A stretch of DNA of 64,000 nt from Bifidobacterium choladohabitans. Lineage in GTDB: Bacteria > Actinomycetota > Actinomycetes > Actinomycetales > Bifidobacteriaceae. Of this stretch, positions 56,686 through 64,000 are shown one piece after another; the stretch's first letter is position 1, and every line of letters begins with the position of its first letter. The stretch lies in the NCBI RefSeq assembly GCF_016102005.1, contig NZ_JACFPL010000001.1, positions 682,001 through 746,000 of the forward strand, written 5' to 3'. The notes under the pieces were generated by a model that worked only from the letters and a program-made list of their open reading frames with translations, was not told the origin of the DNA and did not search any database. Position numbers and translations under genes: made by a program.

Positions 56686-57404
56686 TGGTACCCCACCGAC
56701 CAGATGGTTCTGATGGGATCCGCTCCCAGGGCTTTGAACTTGCGCCGGACATTGCTCAGGTGCACCCTGACCGCTGCAGTGGCATCGCCGTTTGGACTAT
56801 TGGCGGCCGAGTCGTCCGCCGTGGCCAGGCAGGCCTCCCATATCTGCGGAGGCGTATATGCCCGCCCAGGATGTTGGGCCAAGAGGGCGCATATGCGGTA
56901 TTCCGCATCCGTCAGATTGGCTTTGTGCCCATTCACTCTGATTTGACGCGTCTGAAGATCCATGTCCAAGGAGCCGAAACGCAGAAGCGGGCGTCTGGAC
57001 CGGCTGCCCTGGGACAGCCGCGCCCTGACCTTGGCGCGGAGTTCGGCTACGCCGAAGGGCTTGCGTATGTAATCGTCGGCACCTAGGCCATAGGCCAGCA
57101 CAGCGCTGTCCTCGTCGGTCTTGGCCGTCAGGAAGATGATCGGGCAGGACGCTCGGTCCCTGATGGATGCCAGGAGGGCGAAGCCGTCCATGTGAGGCAT
57201 CATGACATCGCACAGGATCAGGTCGACCGAGGACAGATCCATCTTCGTAACCTTTCGGGAATCGTTGATCACGGTCACCGCGTGGCCGTCCTTGGACAGG
57301 GCCGCCATCAGCAGCGCAGTGATCCTGGGATCGTCGTCCACCACCAGGATGGTGGCCTGATGCCGATCGCCCCCATGGGAAAGGTCGGCCTGCGTGTCAA
57401 CCAT
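56673..57404 (-). CDS. OmpR/PhoB-family response regulator
   Basis: A 243-residue two-domain regulator. The receiver has phospho-acceptor Asp66 in LILCDVMMPHMDG, with the acidic pair in VVDDD, the Thr of FLTAKTDED and Lys of RKPFG. The winged-helix output domain is seen in NLTDAEYRICALLAQHPGRAYTPPQIWEA and VRVHLSNVRRKFKALG. The ATG follows AAGGAG. It lies between the permease and kinase genes of the same minus-strand unit. It presumably activates the ABC genes; the palindrome at 59991-60006 is one candidate site. Confidence 0.93.
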   Translation of the reverse strand: MVDTQADLSHGGDRHQATILVVDDDPRITALLMAALSKDGHAVTVINDSRKVTKMDLSSVDLILCDVMMPHMDGFALLASIRDRASCPIIFLTAKTDEDSAVLAYGLGADDYIRKPFGVAELRAKVRARLSQGSRSRRPLLRFGSLDMDLQTRQIRVNGHKANLTDAEYRICALLAQHPGRAYTPPQIWEACLATADDSAANSPNGDATAAVRVHLSNVRRKFKALGADPIRTIWSVGYQWAA

Positions 57405-57480
57405 GATCGGCTCCTTCTCTGCGCTTGGCCTCCCCCGGCTCAGCCGGCATACATGCCTGTCAGGCGTTTCTCAGCCCAGT

Positions 57481-58350
57481 CTAATCGCTGGCCTTGTGCC
57501 GGTCTTCGAACCAGCCGATCCACAGCATGAGCGCCACGGCCAAGGCCAGGGTAAAGTCCAGGCAGGGAACCAGATTATCCAAGGCAGTTACGCCGATGGA
57601 GACCCGTAGGCCGTCCCCTCCCGGCATGGTCAGGGCCAAGGCCTGCTCAATGCCCAGGGAGCCGAAGCGGGCGGGCCAGGTGAAGGGGATCCACCGGCTG
57701 ACCCCAGTGGGGCCGGCCCCGGCCAGGGTGTGACTGTACAGGCCGTTGAGCAGGCCTCCCAGGGAGCCGATGGCGGTCCCAGTGCCGACGACCCCGACGG
57801 CAATGGTCAGGTTCCTGCCGAAACGCATGGCCAGGGCTATGGCCAAGAGGTAGAGGCAGAGGGAACCCCCGGCAATGCCCAGGATGGCGAGCGCGAGGGC
57901 GGAGACCGGCGTCCCCGCCCGGCCTGCCAGAGCCATGGGCAGGCGGAAGGCCAGGGCGGCCAGGACCAGAGCCAGCAGGCCCAAGATCCAGAGCACCATG
58001 ATCTTGGCTGTCAGGCCCAGGCGGCGGCTGGGAATCCCCAGGAGGTTGGCCATGTCGCCAGCCTCGCGCTCGGTTTCGATGTTCAAGGCGACGATGATGG
58101 CGACCATCAGGGGCATGAAGGCACCCAGAATCTGGAAGAAGGCATCGGTCCCGAACCCGGGGTCGTAAGGGGCTGCAACGAAGTAGGCGCCGCAGGCGAT
58201 CCCGGCCGCCAGCCCGCAGACGGCGTGGATGGGGATGAGCGCTGATCCGCGCAGCCGTCCGGCCTCCGAGACTATGGCCCGGCAGATGGTTGTCCTGGGT
58301 TGCCTGGTCGGAACGGTCTGTCTGGCGGCGCGTCTGTAGTGCACGGTCAT
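57481..58350 (-). CDS. Lantibiotic-immunity ABC permease (LanG/MutG-like)
   Basis: A 289-residue ABC-2-type permease. About six hydrophobic segments follow a basic N-terminus. The segment GAYFVAAPYDPGFGTDAFFQILGAFMPLMVAIIVALNIETEREAGDMANLLGIP is typical of the MutE/EpiE-MutG family, including the REAGDMANLL loop. It starts one base after the stop of the other permease gene. The pair forms the membrane part of a transporter that expels lantibiotics from the membrane. The operon order is F-E-G-R-K. Confidence 0.85.
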   Translation of the reverse strand: MTVHYRRAARQTVPTRQPRTTICRAIVSEAGRLRGSALIPIHAVCGLAAGIACGAYFVAAPYDPGFGTDAFFQILGAFMPLMVAIIVALNIETEREAGDMANLLGIPSRRLGLTAKIMVLWILGLLALVLAALAFRLPMALAGRAGTPVSALALAILGIAGGSLCLYLLAIALAMRFGRNLTIAVGVVGTGTAIGSLGGLLNGLYSHTLAGAGPTGVSRWIPFTWPARFGSLGIEQALALTMPGGDGLRVSIGVTALDNLVPCLDFTLALAVALMLWIGWFEDRHKASD

Positions 58351-58351
58351 G

Positions 58352-59203
58352 TCAGTCGGCCTCCTTATGCGAGAACCAGATTCCCGTCAGGAGGGACAGG
58401 AGCAGGAACCAGACCAGACAGACCGCCAGCGCCGTCAGGCTCTGACCGCCGAAGACGGACAGTGCGGTCTTGATCGGACTACTGCTCTCGATTTTCAGGG
58501 GCACGCCATCGGGCATGACCGTCATGAAAGGCACTGGCAGGCTGATCATGGCGGAGGGCGGCAGGAAGGGCCATAGCCGTTGGTTTCCCCAGAAGGTTGT
58601 CGAGACCAGCAGGTCCGCCATATAAGGCAGGCCGAATCCGATCAGGATGCCGAATCTGGCGGTCAGCGCCAATCCCGCCGGTATCATCCAGGAGCAGGCC
58701 AGGACCAGCATCAGGGCGCTGATGACAAAATCAGCCGGAGAGGGCCCCTCGACTCCAGAGATGGCGATCATGAGCGCCGGCAGGCCCAGAGCCAGCAGGG
58801 TGGCGACGCCGACCAGGAACAGGCAGTAGACGATCTTGGCCCACCAAACCAGAATGGGCGCGGCGGGCAGGGCCAGGGTCGTCCTCCACTGCTGCCTTGC
58901 GTCGATGCTGGCCACGGCGGCGCTCATCAGGGCAGCCATGGCTGGAAGGAGCAGGACATACCAGTAGTTGACCGAAGAGGGCGACCAGACATGCAGTCCG
59001 AACACGAGGACAGCCATGATGATAATGAGCACCAGAGGAAAGGCCAGGGCCATACGCCTCGGCGCGGCCGACCGACCTTTCATGATCTCTACTGCCAGGA
59101 TCCTGCCGAAGGGGATGCCTCCGGCCCTGACCCGCGTCCCGATCTGGTCGCCTGATGCAGCCACATTATCTTGGGTCAGTTCTTCAAGGTTCCTGCTGCT
59201 CAT
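58352..59203 (-). CDS. Lantibiotic-immunity ABC permease (LanE/MutE-like)
   Basis: A 283-residue permease of the MutE/EpiE family. Six hydrophobic segments are visible, preceded by GRILAVEIMKGRSAAPRRMAL, the first cytoplasmic motif of the family, with VASIDARQQWRTTLALPAAPILVWWAKI in the second loop. The ATG overlaps the stop of the ATPase gene (ATGA) and carries AGGAGGTCGCG upstream. It pairs with the LanG-like protein downstream. No structural lanthipeptide gene is next to this operon. Confidence 0.88.
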   Translation of the reverse strand: MSSRNLEELTQDNVAASGDQIGTRVRAGGIPFGRILAVEIMKGRSAAPRRMALAFPLVLIIIMAVLVFGLHVWSPSSVNYWYVLLLPAMAALMSAAVASIDARQQWRTTLALPAAPILVWWAKIVYCLFLVGVATLLALGLPALMIAISGVEGPSPADFVISALMLVLACSWMIPAGLALTARFGILIGFGLPYMADLLVSTTFWGNQRLWPFLPPSAMISLPVPFMTVMPDGVPLKIESSSPIKTALSVFGGQSLTALAVCLVWFLLLSLLTGIWFSHKEAD

Positions 59204-59895
59204 CGCGACCTCCTGAGCACATCCATGAACAGCCCCTCCAGGTCCTCCCCGGCATGCAGCTCATTCTCGTAGGCCAGGCGGCCGTCGGCGATGATGCCGA
59301 TGTGATCCGCCAGGACCGACACCTCGGAGAGGATATGGCTGGAGACGATCACGCTCATCCCCTGCTGGGGGAAACTGCGGATCATCCCTCTCAGCTCCTC
59401 GATGCCCAGCGGATCCAGCCCGTTGGTGGGCTCATCCAGGATCAGCAGCCGAGGTTTGGTCAGGATGGCGTTGGCTATCCCCAGGCGCTGCTTCATGCCC
59501 AGGGAGAACTGCCCAGCCTTCTTGGAGCCCGTATCGACAAGTCCGGCAATGGAGAGCGCCTGGTCGATCCGCTCATCAGGCAGGCCAAACAGGGTGGTGC
59601 GCACCTTGAGGTTCTGGCGGGCCGTCAGGTTGGGGTAGACGGGCGGCTGCTCAATCAGAGCACCGATGTCGTAAAGGTCCCGGCGCGACCAAGGGTGTCC
59701 ATCCAGGATCATGGACCCGCCGCTAGGGCGCAGCATGCCTGTGACCATCTTCAGAGTGGTGGATTTGCCAGCCCCATTGGGGCCCAGAAGCCCGTAGACT
59801 CCGCCCTCGGGTACATGCAGGGACACCTGGTCGACGGCCCGCTGCCCATGGCCGAAGACCTTGGTCAGCCCCTCGGTCCGTAATATGTAATGCAT
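59200..59895 (-). CDS. Lantibiotic-immunity ABC ATPase (LanF/MutF-like)
   Basis: A 231-residue ATPase with Walker A GPNGAGKSTTLKMVTGML, signature FSLGMKQRLGIANAIL, Walker B LLILDEPTNGLDPLGIEELR and H-loop SSHILSEV, all matching the LanF/BcrA family. The ATG at 59895 is preceded by GAGGAG; the open frame to 60264 runs through the intergenic region and is not coding. It is the first gene of the F-E-G-R-K unit. The upstream region contains the palindrome CATCAACCAGTTGATG. Confidence 0.9.
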   Translation of the reverse strand: MHYILRTEGLTKVFGHGQRAVDQVSLHVPEGGVYGLLGPNGAGKSTTLKMVTGMLRPSGGSMILDGHPWSRRDLYDIGALIEQPPVYPNLTARQNLKVRTTLFGLPDERIDQALSIAGLVDTGSKKAGQFSLGMKQRLGIANAILTKPRLLILDEPTNGLDPLGIEELRGMIRSFPQQGMSVIVSSHILSEVSVLADHIGIIADGRLAYENELHAGEDLEGLFMDVLRRSR

Positions 59896-59990
59896 GATCG
59901 GCTCCTCTCCGTTTCCGTATGGCAGGAGCCAGACTAAAGACCGAAAATAAAGAAAGATAAAGGTAAACGTGCCTGAACATAGTCTTATAC

Positions 59991-60006
59991 CATCAACCAG
60001 TTGATG
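59991..60006. promoter_or_regulatory. 16-bp palindrome in the divergent immunity/hsd control region
   Basis: CATCAAC-CA-GTTGATG, perfect 7-bp arms, 96 bases upstream of the LanF-like start and 160 bases upstream of hsdM. It could be an operator for either unit; OmpR-type regulators usually bind direct repeats, so the assignment is open. Confidence 0.4.
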
Positions 60007-60166
60007 CGGTCGCCCTATGCCTGCGGACTTTACCCGACTGGTTAATTTGGCTGTTCTCTGTCCTGATCGATAACCATATACTGAGACTATAAATATGTGC
60101 GGTCCGTCCAGCAGCATGATCTGCCTGTTTGATATCGCACATGCAGGAGCACAAGGAGCACATGGA

Positions 60167-61822
60167 ATGGCAGATACCAGGGAAATCCAACGAGCGGAAT
60201 TACACAAGACTATCTGGAAAATGGCAAATGAATTACGGGGCTCTGTGGACGGCTGGGACTTCAAATCCTATGTCCTTGGGCTGCTCTTCTACCGCTTCAT
60301 ATCCGAAAATCTGACAGACTATCTTAATGCAGCTGAACACGCAGCGGGCAATAGCGATTTCGATTATGCACAGCTATCCGACGAACAGGCAGAACTTGGA
60401 CGCGACGACACGGTCGCAGAAAAGGGTTTTTACATCCTCCCTTCTGATCTGTTTGTCAACGTGCAAGCCAATGCTACTCAAGACGAGAATCTGAATGAGA
60501 CTCTGGAGAGCGTATTTAAGAATATTGAAAAATCGGCCCTAGGAACGGCTAGCGAGGATAACTTCAGGGGGCTTTTTGATGACTTGGACGTCAATAGCAA
60601 CAAGCTGGGTCCTACTGTGGCTGAGCGTAACAAAAAGCTCAGCAGACTGCTGACAGCTATTGGTGACATGCAGCTGGGGTTTGACGACGATACTCAGATA
60701 GACACCTTTGGTGATGCTTATGAATTTCTGATGAATATGTATGCTTCTCAAGCAGGAAAATCCGGCGGTGAATTCTTTACCCCCCAAGAGGTCTCGGAAC
60801 TGCTGGCCAGAATCACAGTAGTCGGCAAAACCCATGTCAACAAGGTATATGACCCAGCCTGCGGATCCGGCTCCCTTCTGCTTCAGTTCAATAAAGTACT
60901 AGGTGAAGGTAACGTGCAGCAGGGGTTCTTCGGCCAGGAAATTAACCCCACCACATATAACTTGGCAAGAATCAACATGTTCCTGCACAATGTGAACTAT
61001 ATGAAGTTTCACATAGCTCATGGGGACACTCTGACATCACCTGCATACGATAATGAAGAGCCCTTCGAGGCCATAGTATCCAATCCACCTTATTCCACTA
61101 AATGGGATGGCAAAAACAACCCGACTCTCATTAATGACGCGCGGTTTTCACCAGCGGGCGTGCTAGCACCAGTATCCAAAGCGGATCTGGCATTCACCAT
61201 GCACATTCTTTCCTGGCTGGCTGAAGATGGCACAGCAGCCATTGTCGAATTCCCAGGAGTACTTTATCGAGGTGGCGCCGAGCGAAAGATCAGAAAATAC
61301 TTAATAACTAATAATTATATAGATGCCATAATCCAACTCCCACCGAATCTATTCTTCGGCACCACGATCGCAACTTGCATAATAGTACTGAAGAAGTCCA
61401 AAACAGATAACAACATTCTGTTTATAGATGCCTCAGATCAATTCGTGCACTCAGGCAACAAAAATAAACTTGCTAAAGCTAACCGTCAAAAAATTTTGAA
61501 CTGGTATAGACAACGCAAAGATGCTGATCACCGAGCTAGATTGGTTGCAAATTCAGACGTTAGCGAAAATGAATATAATTTCTCAGTTTCCAGCTATGTA
61601 CAACCCGCATCCGCTGATGAAGCAGTTGACATTCATAAAATCAACAGACTGATTGACGATACAGTAAGACGTCAACAAGAGTTAAGAACACAAATCGACG
61701 CTATTGTAAACAACCTAGAGGACAGGAATGGGAAAGATAGCTACTCCTCTCCCATGAAAGCAAATTCATTGAAATCACAAAGCGTCCCATCACATGCTAC
61801 CCACGCAAGAGCAACTGCTTAA
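60167..61822 (+). CDS. hsdM: Type I restriction-modification methyltransferase subunit
   Basis: A 551-residue HsdM. The N-terminal helical domain (HKTIWKMANELRGSVDGWDFKSYVLGLLFYRFIS) is followed by the N6-adenine methyltransferase core with SAM motif I YDPACGSGSLLL and the catalytic NPPY in VSNPPYSTKW. The FFTPQEVSELLARI segment before motif I is characteristic. The ATG at 60167 has AAGGAG eight bases upstream; the frame start at 60095 has no site. The C-terminal end has the helical HsdS contact region. hsdS follows 17 bases downstream and hsdR overlaps hsdS, so the three are one operon. Confidence 0.95.
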   Translation: MADTREIQRAELHKTIWKMANELRGSVDGWDFKSYVLGLLFYRFISENLTDYLNAAEHAAGNSDFDYAQLSDEQAELGRDDTVAEKGFYILPSDLFVNVQANATQDENLNETLESVFKNIEKSALGTASEDNFRGLFDDLDVNSNKLGPTVAERNKKLSRLLTAIGDMQLGFDDDTQIDTFGDAYEFLMNMYASQAGKSGGEFFTPQEVSELLARITVVGKTHVNKVYDPACGSGSLLLQFNKVLGEGNVQQGFFGQEINPTTYNLARINMFLHNVNYMKFHIAHGDTLTSPAYDNEEPFEAIVSNPPYSTKWDGKNNPTLINDARFSPAGVLAPVSKADLAFTMHILSWLAEDGTAAIVEFPGVLYRGGAERKIRKYLITNNYIDAIIQLPPNLFFGTTIATCIIVLKKSKTDNNILFIDASDQFVHSGNKNKLAKANRQKILNWYRQRKDADHRARLVANSDVSENEYNFSVSSYVQPASADEAVDIHKINRLIDDTVRRQQELRTQIDAIVNNLEDRNGKDSYSSPMKANSLKSQSVPSHATHARATA

Positions 61823-61839
61823 TTAGTGAATTACTAGTC

Positions 61840-63138
61840 ATGGCATTAAAACAAGCTTCAAAATTTGCGCACTTAGACAAGCAGCAAGGTTTAAATATGA
61901 CTACAGATACGCAATTGATTCAAGAAAAACGCTCCGAGGAAGTACCCTTTTATTCAATTGATGAAATCTTTACCCTTCGCAATGGGTATACCCCTTCGAA
62001 GTCAAATCCTGACTATTGGAATGGAACCGATACAGTCCCATGGTTTCGCATGGAAGACATCCGGAAAAACGGAGGAGTATTGGACCATGCGATCCAATCT
62101 GTTTCCCGAACAGCAATAAAAGGCGGGACGGTATTCCCTGCTAATTCTCTAATTGTCGCAACCAGCGCGACAATAGGAGCACACGCGCTGATTACTGTAC
62201 CGTATCTTTCAAATCAGCGATTTACCTCTTTAACTTTGAAACCAAAATTCCGAAAAATGATCGACATGAAATTTGCTTATTACTACGGGTTCATACTTGA
62301 TAAATGGTGCATGAAGAATACAACGACATCCAGCTTTTCTAGTGTGATTATGTCTAAATTTAGGCAATTCCGTTTTCCTATTCCTCCGATGCCTGTGCAA
62401 AAAGCTATTGTACGGATTCTAGAATCATTCACTTCCCTTGAAAATGAGCTAGAGAATGAATTAGAAAAGGAACTTGATGCACGATTACTCCAATATGCAC
62501 ATTACAAAGATTCAATATTCATCAGAGAATCTAAATTGGTGGGAACCATTCCTTTAGGAAAGGTTGGTACGTTTATCCGTGGTCAGGGATTGCAAAAAAA
62601 AGACTTCACTACCACCGGACACAGTTGCATCCACTACGGGCAAATCTATACAGATTATGACATTGAAACCACAACAACCAAATCATTTATATCGGACTCA
62701 CTTGCAATGAAATTACGTCAAGCAAAGCCCGGCGATCTTGTGATAGCTACAACAAGTGAAAATGATCAGGATGTTTGCAAGGCCATAGCTTGGATGGGCC
62801 AGGAGAGCGCCGCGGTCAGTGGAGATGCTTATATATTCAGACATCGACTTAATCCGTTATATGCTGCCTTTCTTTTCTCAAGTTCCATATTCCAAAAGCA
62901 GAAAGTTCCTTTTATTACCGGCACCAAAGTGCGCCGCGTCTCGGGCAAAAATATGGCCAGAATATTAGTTCCCGTTCCGTCGCTTGAAAGACAAGCAGCC
63001 ATCGCATCAACACTTGAACAGTTTCATTCCCTGATTAATCGATCAACCACATCACTTCTAGACGAAATCGAAGCTCGCCATAAACAGTATGAGTATTACC
63101 GTAATCAACTTTTGACTTTTAGGGAGTTACACGCATGA
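61840..63138 (+). CDS. hsdS: Type I restriction-modification specificity subunit
   Basis: A 432-residue HsdS with two target-recognition domains, each followed by a conserved helix. The first half has PFYSIDEIFTLRNGYTPSKSNPDYWNGTDTVPWFRMEDI and the spacer IPPMPVQKAIVRILESFTSLENELENELEKEL. The second has IPLGKVGTFIRGQGLQKKDF and VPVPSLERQAAIASTLEQFHSLI with its helix. These set the bipartite recognition sequence. Start at 61840, or at 61897 with AAGG seven bases upstream. No inverted second hsdS copy is visible. Confidence 0.93.
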   Translation: MALKQASKFAHLDKQQGLNMTTDTQLIQEKRSEEVPFYSIDEIFTLRNGYTPSKSNPDYWNGTDTVPWFRMEDIRKNGGVLDHAIQSVSRTAIKGGTVFPANSLIVATSATIGAHALITVPYLSNQRFTSLTLKPKFRKMIDMKFAYYYGFILDKWCMKNTTTSSFSSVIMSKFRQFRFPIPPMPVQKAIVRILESFTSLENELENELEKELDARLLQYAHYKDSIFIRESKLVGTIPLGKVGTFIRGQGLQKKDFTTTGHSCIHYGQIYTDYDIETTTTKSFISDSLAMKLRQAKPGDLVIATTSENDQDVCKAIAWMGQESAAVSGDAYIFRHRLNPLYAAFLFSSSIFQKQKVPFITGTKVRRVSGKNMARILVPVPSLERQAAIASTLEQFHSLINRSTTSLLDEIEARHKQYEYYRNQLLTFRELHA

Positions 63139-64000
63139 GTAACTTAGACGCATCTGCATACAGTCCTATCGCTATGTCCGAGGAAAGCACAGTCATCGCA
63201 AGATACGAGGCACCAAACTCTGACAAAGCCGGATACCAGTCTGAAGCGGATCTTGAACGAGATTTTATTCAACTCCTTGAATCCCAGGCATACGAATATG
63301 TACAAATACATACTGAACGGGATCTTATTGAAAATCTCCGATCCAGACTTGAAGATCTGAATCACATCAAATTCACCGACCAGGAATGGGATCAGTTCTT
63401 CACAACCTCCATCTCCAACAGCAACGATGGTATCGCCGAGAAAACATACCGTATACAGAAAGATTATGTCCAGGCACTTCGCCGTGACGACGGTAGTACT
63501 AAGAACATCGCTTTGATTGACAAAAAGGATATTCACAACAACGTGCTCCAGGTGATCAACCAATATGCAGTCCCCAGTGAGGCCCAGGGCGGCAGTACCA
63601 CATATTCGAACAGGTACGACGTGACTATTTTAGTTAATGGCCTGCCACTGGTCCACATAGAGCTCAAACGCCGAGGTGTTAGTATCCGTGAAGCCTTCAA
63701 TCAAATAAACCGATATCAGCGCGAATCTTTTTGGGCTGATTCCGGCTTGTTCGAGTATGTGCAGCTGTTTGTCATCAGCAATGGAACTTTAACTAAGTAC
63801 TATTCCAATACCACACGTCAGAGACACATTGCCCAGATAGGGTATCAAAGCAAGAAGAGAAGGACCAGGCGCCAGACCTCGAACAGCTATGAGTTTACTA
63901 GCTTTTGGGCTGATGCCACCAACGAACCGATATTGGATCTAAGAGCATTCACCCGCACATTCTTTGCCAAGCACACTATTCTAAATATCCTGACACGCTA
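63135..64000 (+). CDS. hsdR: Type I restriction endonuclease subunit, partial (N-terminus)
   Basis: The start of HsdR, cut by the window edge after about 288 codons. The ATG at 63135 overlaps the hsdS stop (ATGA). The visible part holds the nuclease domain: NRYDVTILVNGLPLVHIELKRRGVSIREAFNQINRYQRESFW, with the D-x(n)-E-x-K catalytic pattern in YDVTILV and HIELKRR. The helicase domains lie beyond the edge. The gene is open throughout the visible part, so the system looks intact. Confidence 0.95.
   Translation, partial: MSNLDASAYSPIAMSEESTVIARYEAPNSDKAGYQSEADLERDFIQLLESQAYEYVQIHTERDLIENLRSRLEDLNHIKFTDQEWDQFFTTSISNSNDGIAEKTYRIQKDYVQALRRDDGSTKNIALIDKKDIHNNVLQVINQYAVPSEAQGGSTTYSNRYDVTILVNGLPLVHIELKRRGVSIREAFNQINRYQRESFWADSGLFEYVQLFVISNGTLTKYYSNTTRQRHIAQIGYQSKKRRTRRQTSNSYEFTSFWADATNEPILDLRAFTRTFFAKHTILNILTR

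Overview
The window looks like a chromosomal segment of a high-GC Gram-positive bacterium, most likely a Bifidobacterium or close relative. Support comes from the order dnaB-murT-gatD, a tight-adherence (Tad) pilus ATPase operon, the actinobacterial pair ppk-mutT1, an amtB-PII operon, and GC-rich codon use with AGGAGG-type ribosome binding sites. The species cannot be named from what is here.

Positions 1-27000 are mostly ordinary core genome. On the minus strand lie a Tad pilus operon (CpaE-like, TadA, TadB-like, partial TadC-like). Then come ppk, a two-domain MutT1-type hydrolase, an unknown gene, upp, an FtsX-type permease, a glycerophosphodiesterase, an aldo/keto reductase, an ABC1/UbiB kinase with a phasin-like protein, the murT-gatD peptidoglycan amidation pair behind dnaB, a MATE exporter, and amtB with a PII protein. 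ftsY, a small membrane protein, an acetyltransferase and a GH29 fucosidase follow. Upstream of amtB is a striking operator: six RTNAC boxes at exact 11-bp spacing, as expected for a GlnR/PhoP-type regulator. A beta-mannosidase pseudogene (about 27170-29242) with frameshifts and an internal deletion follows the fucosidase.

A tRNA-Lys gene (29540-29612) marks the start of a patchy, AT-richer accessory region reaching the end of the window. It holds a nuclease-like DUF6602 gene, two unknown mobile-region genes, a YafQ/DinJ-type toxin-antitoxin pair with a clear operator, a 1271-aa SF1 helicase, a secreted-peptide operon with its own multi-permease ABC transporter, a cation P-type ATPase, a class III lanthipeptide-like locus, an orphan LanFEG/LanRK-type immunity operon, and a type I restriction-modification system running off the right edge. 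Non-coding stretches with decayed reading frames separate these cassettes.

The most interesting element was not called as a separate gene: a 39-codon ORF at 47589-47708. It has the class III lanthipeptide leader motif (IIDLQ) and a perfect labionin signature in its core (S22-x2-S25-x3-C29). Downstream on the same strand are an ABC ATPase/FtsX permease pair, an ABC exporter without a peptidase domain, and a prolyl-oligopeptidase overlapping the exporter, a protease type known to trim class III leaders. No LanKC synthetase is present in the window, and the first membrane segments of the exporter are split over three frames. The locus is therefore either decaying or dependent on a synthetase elsewhere.
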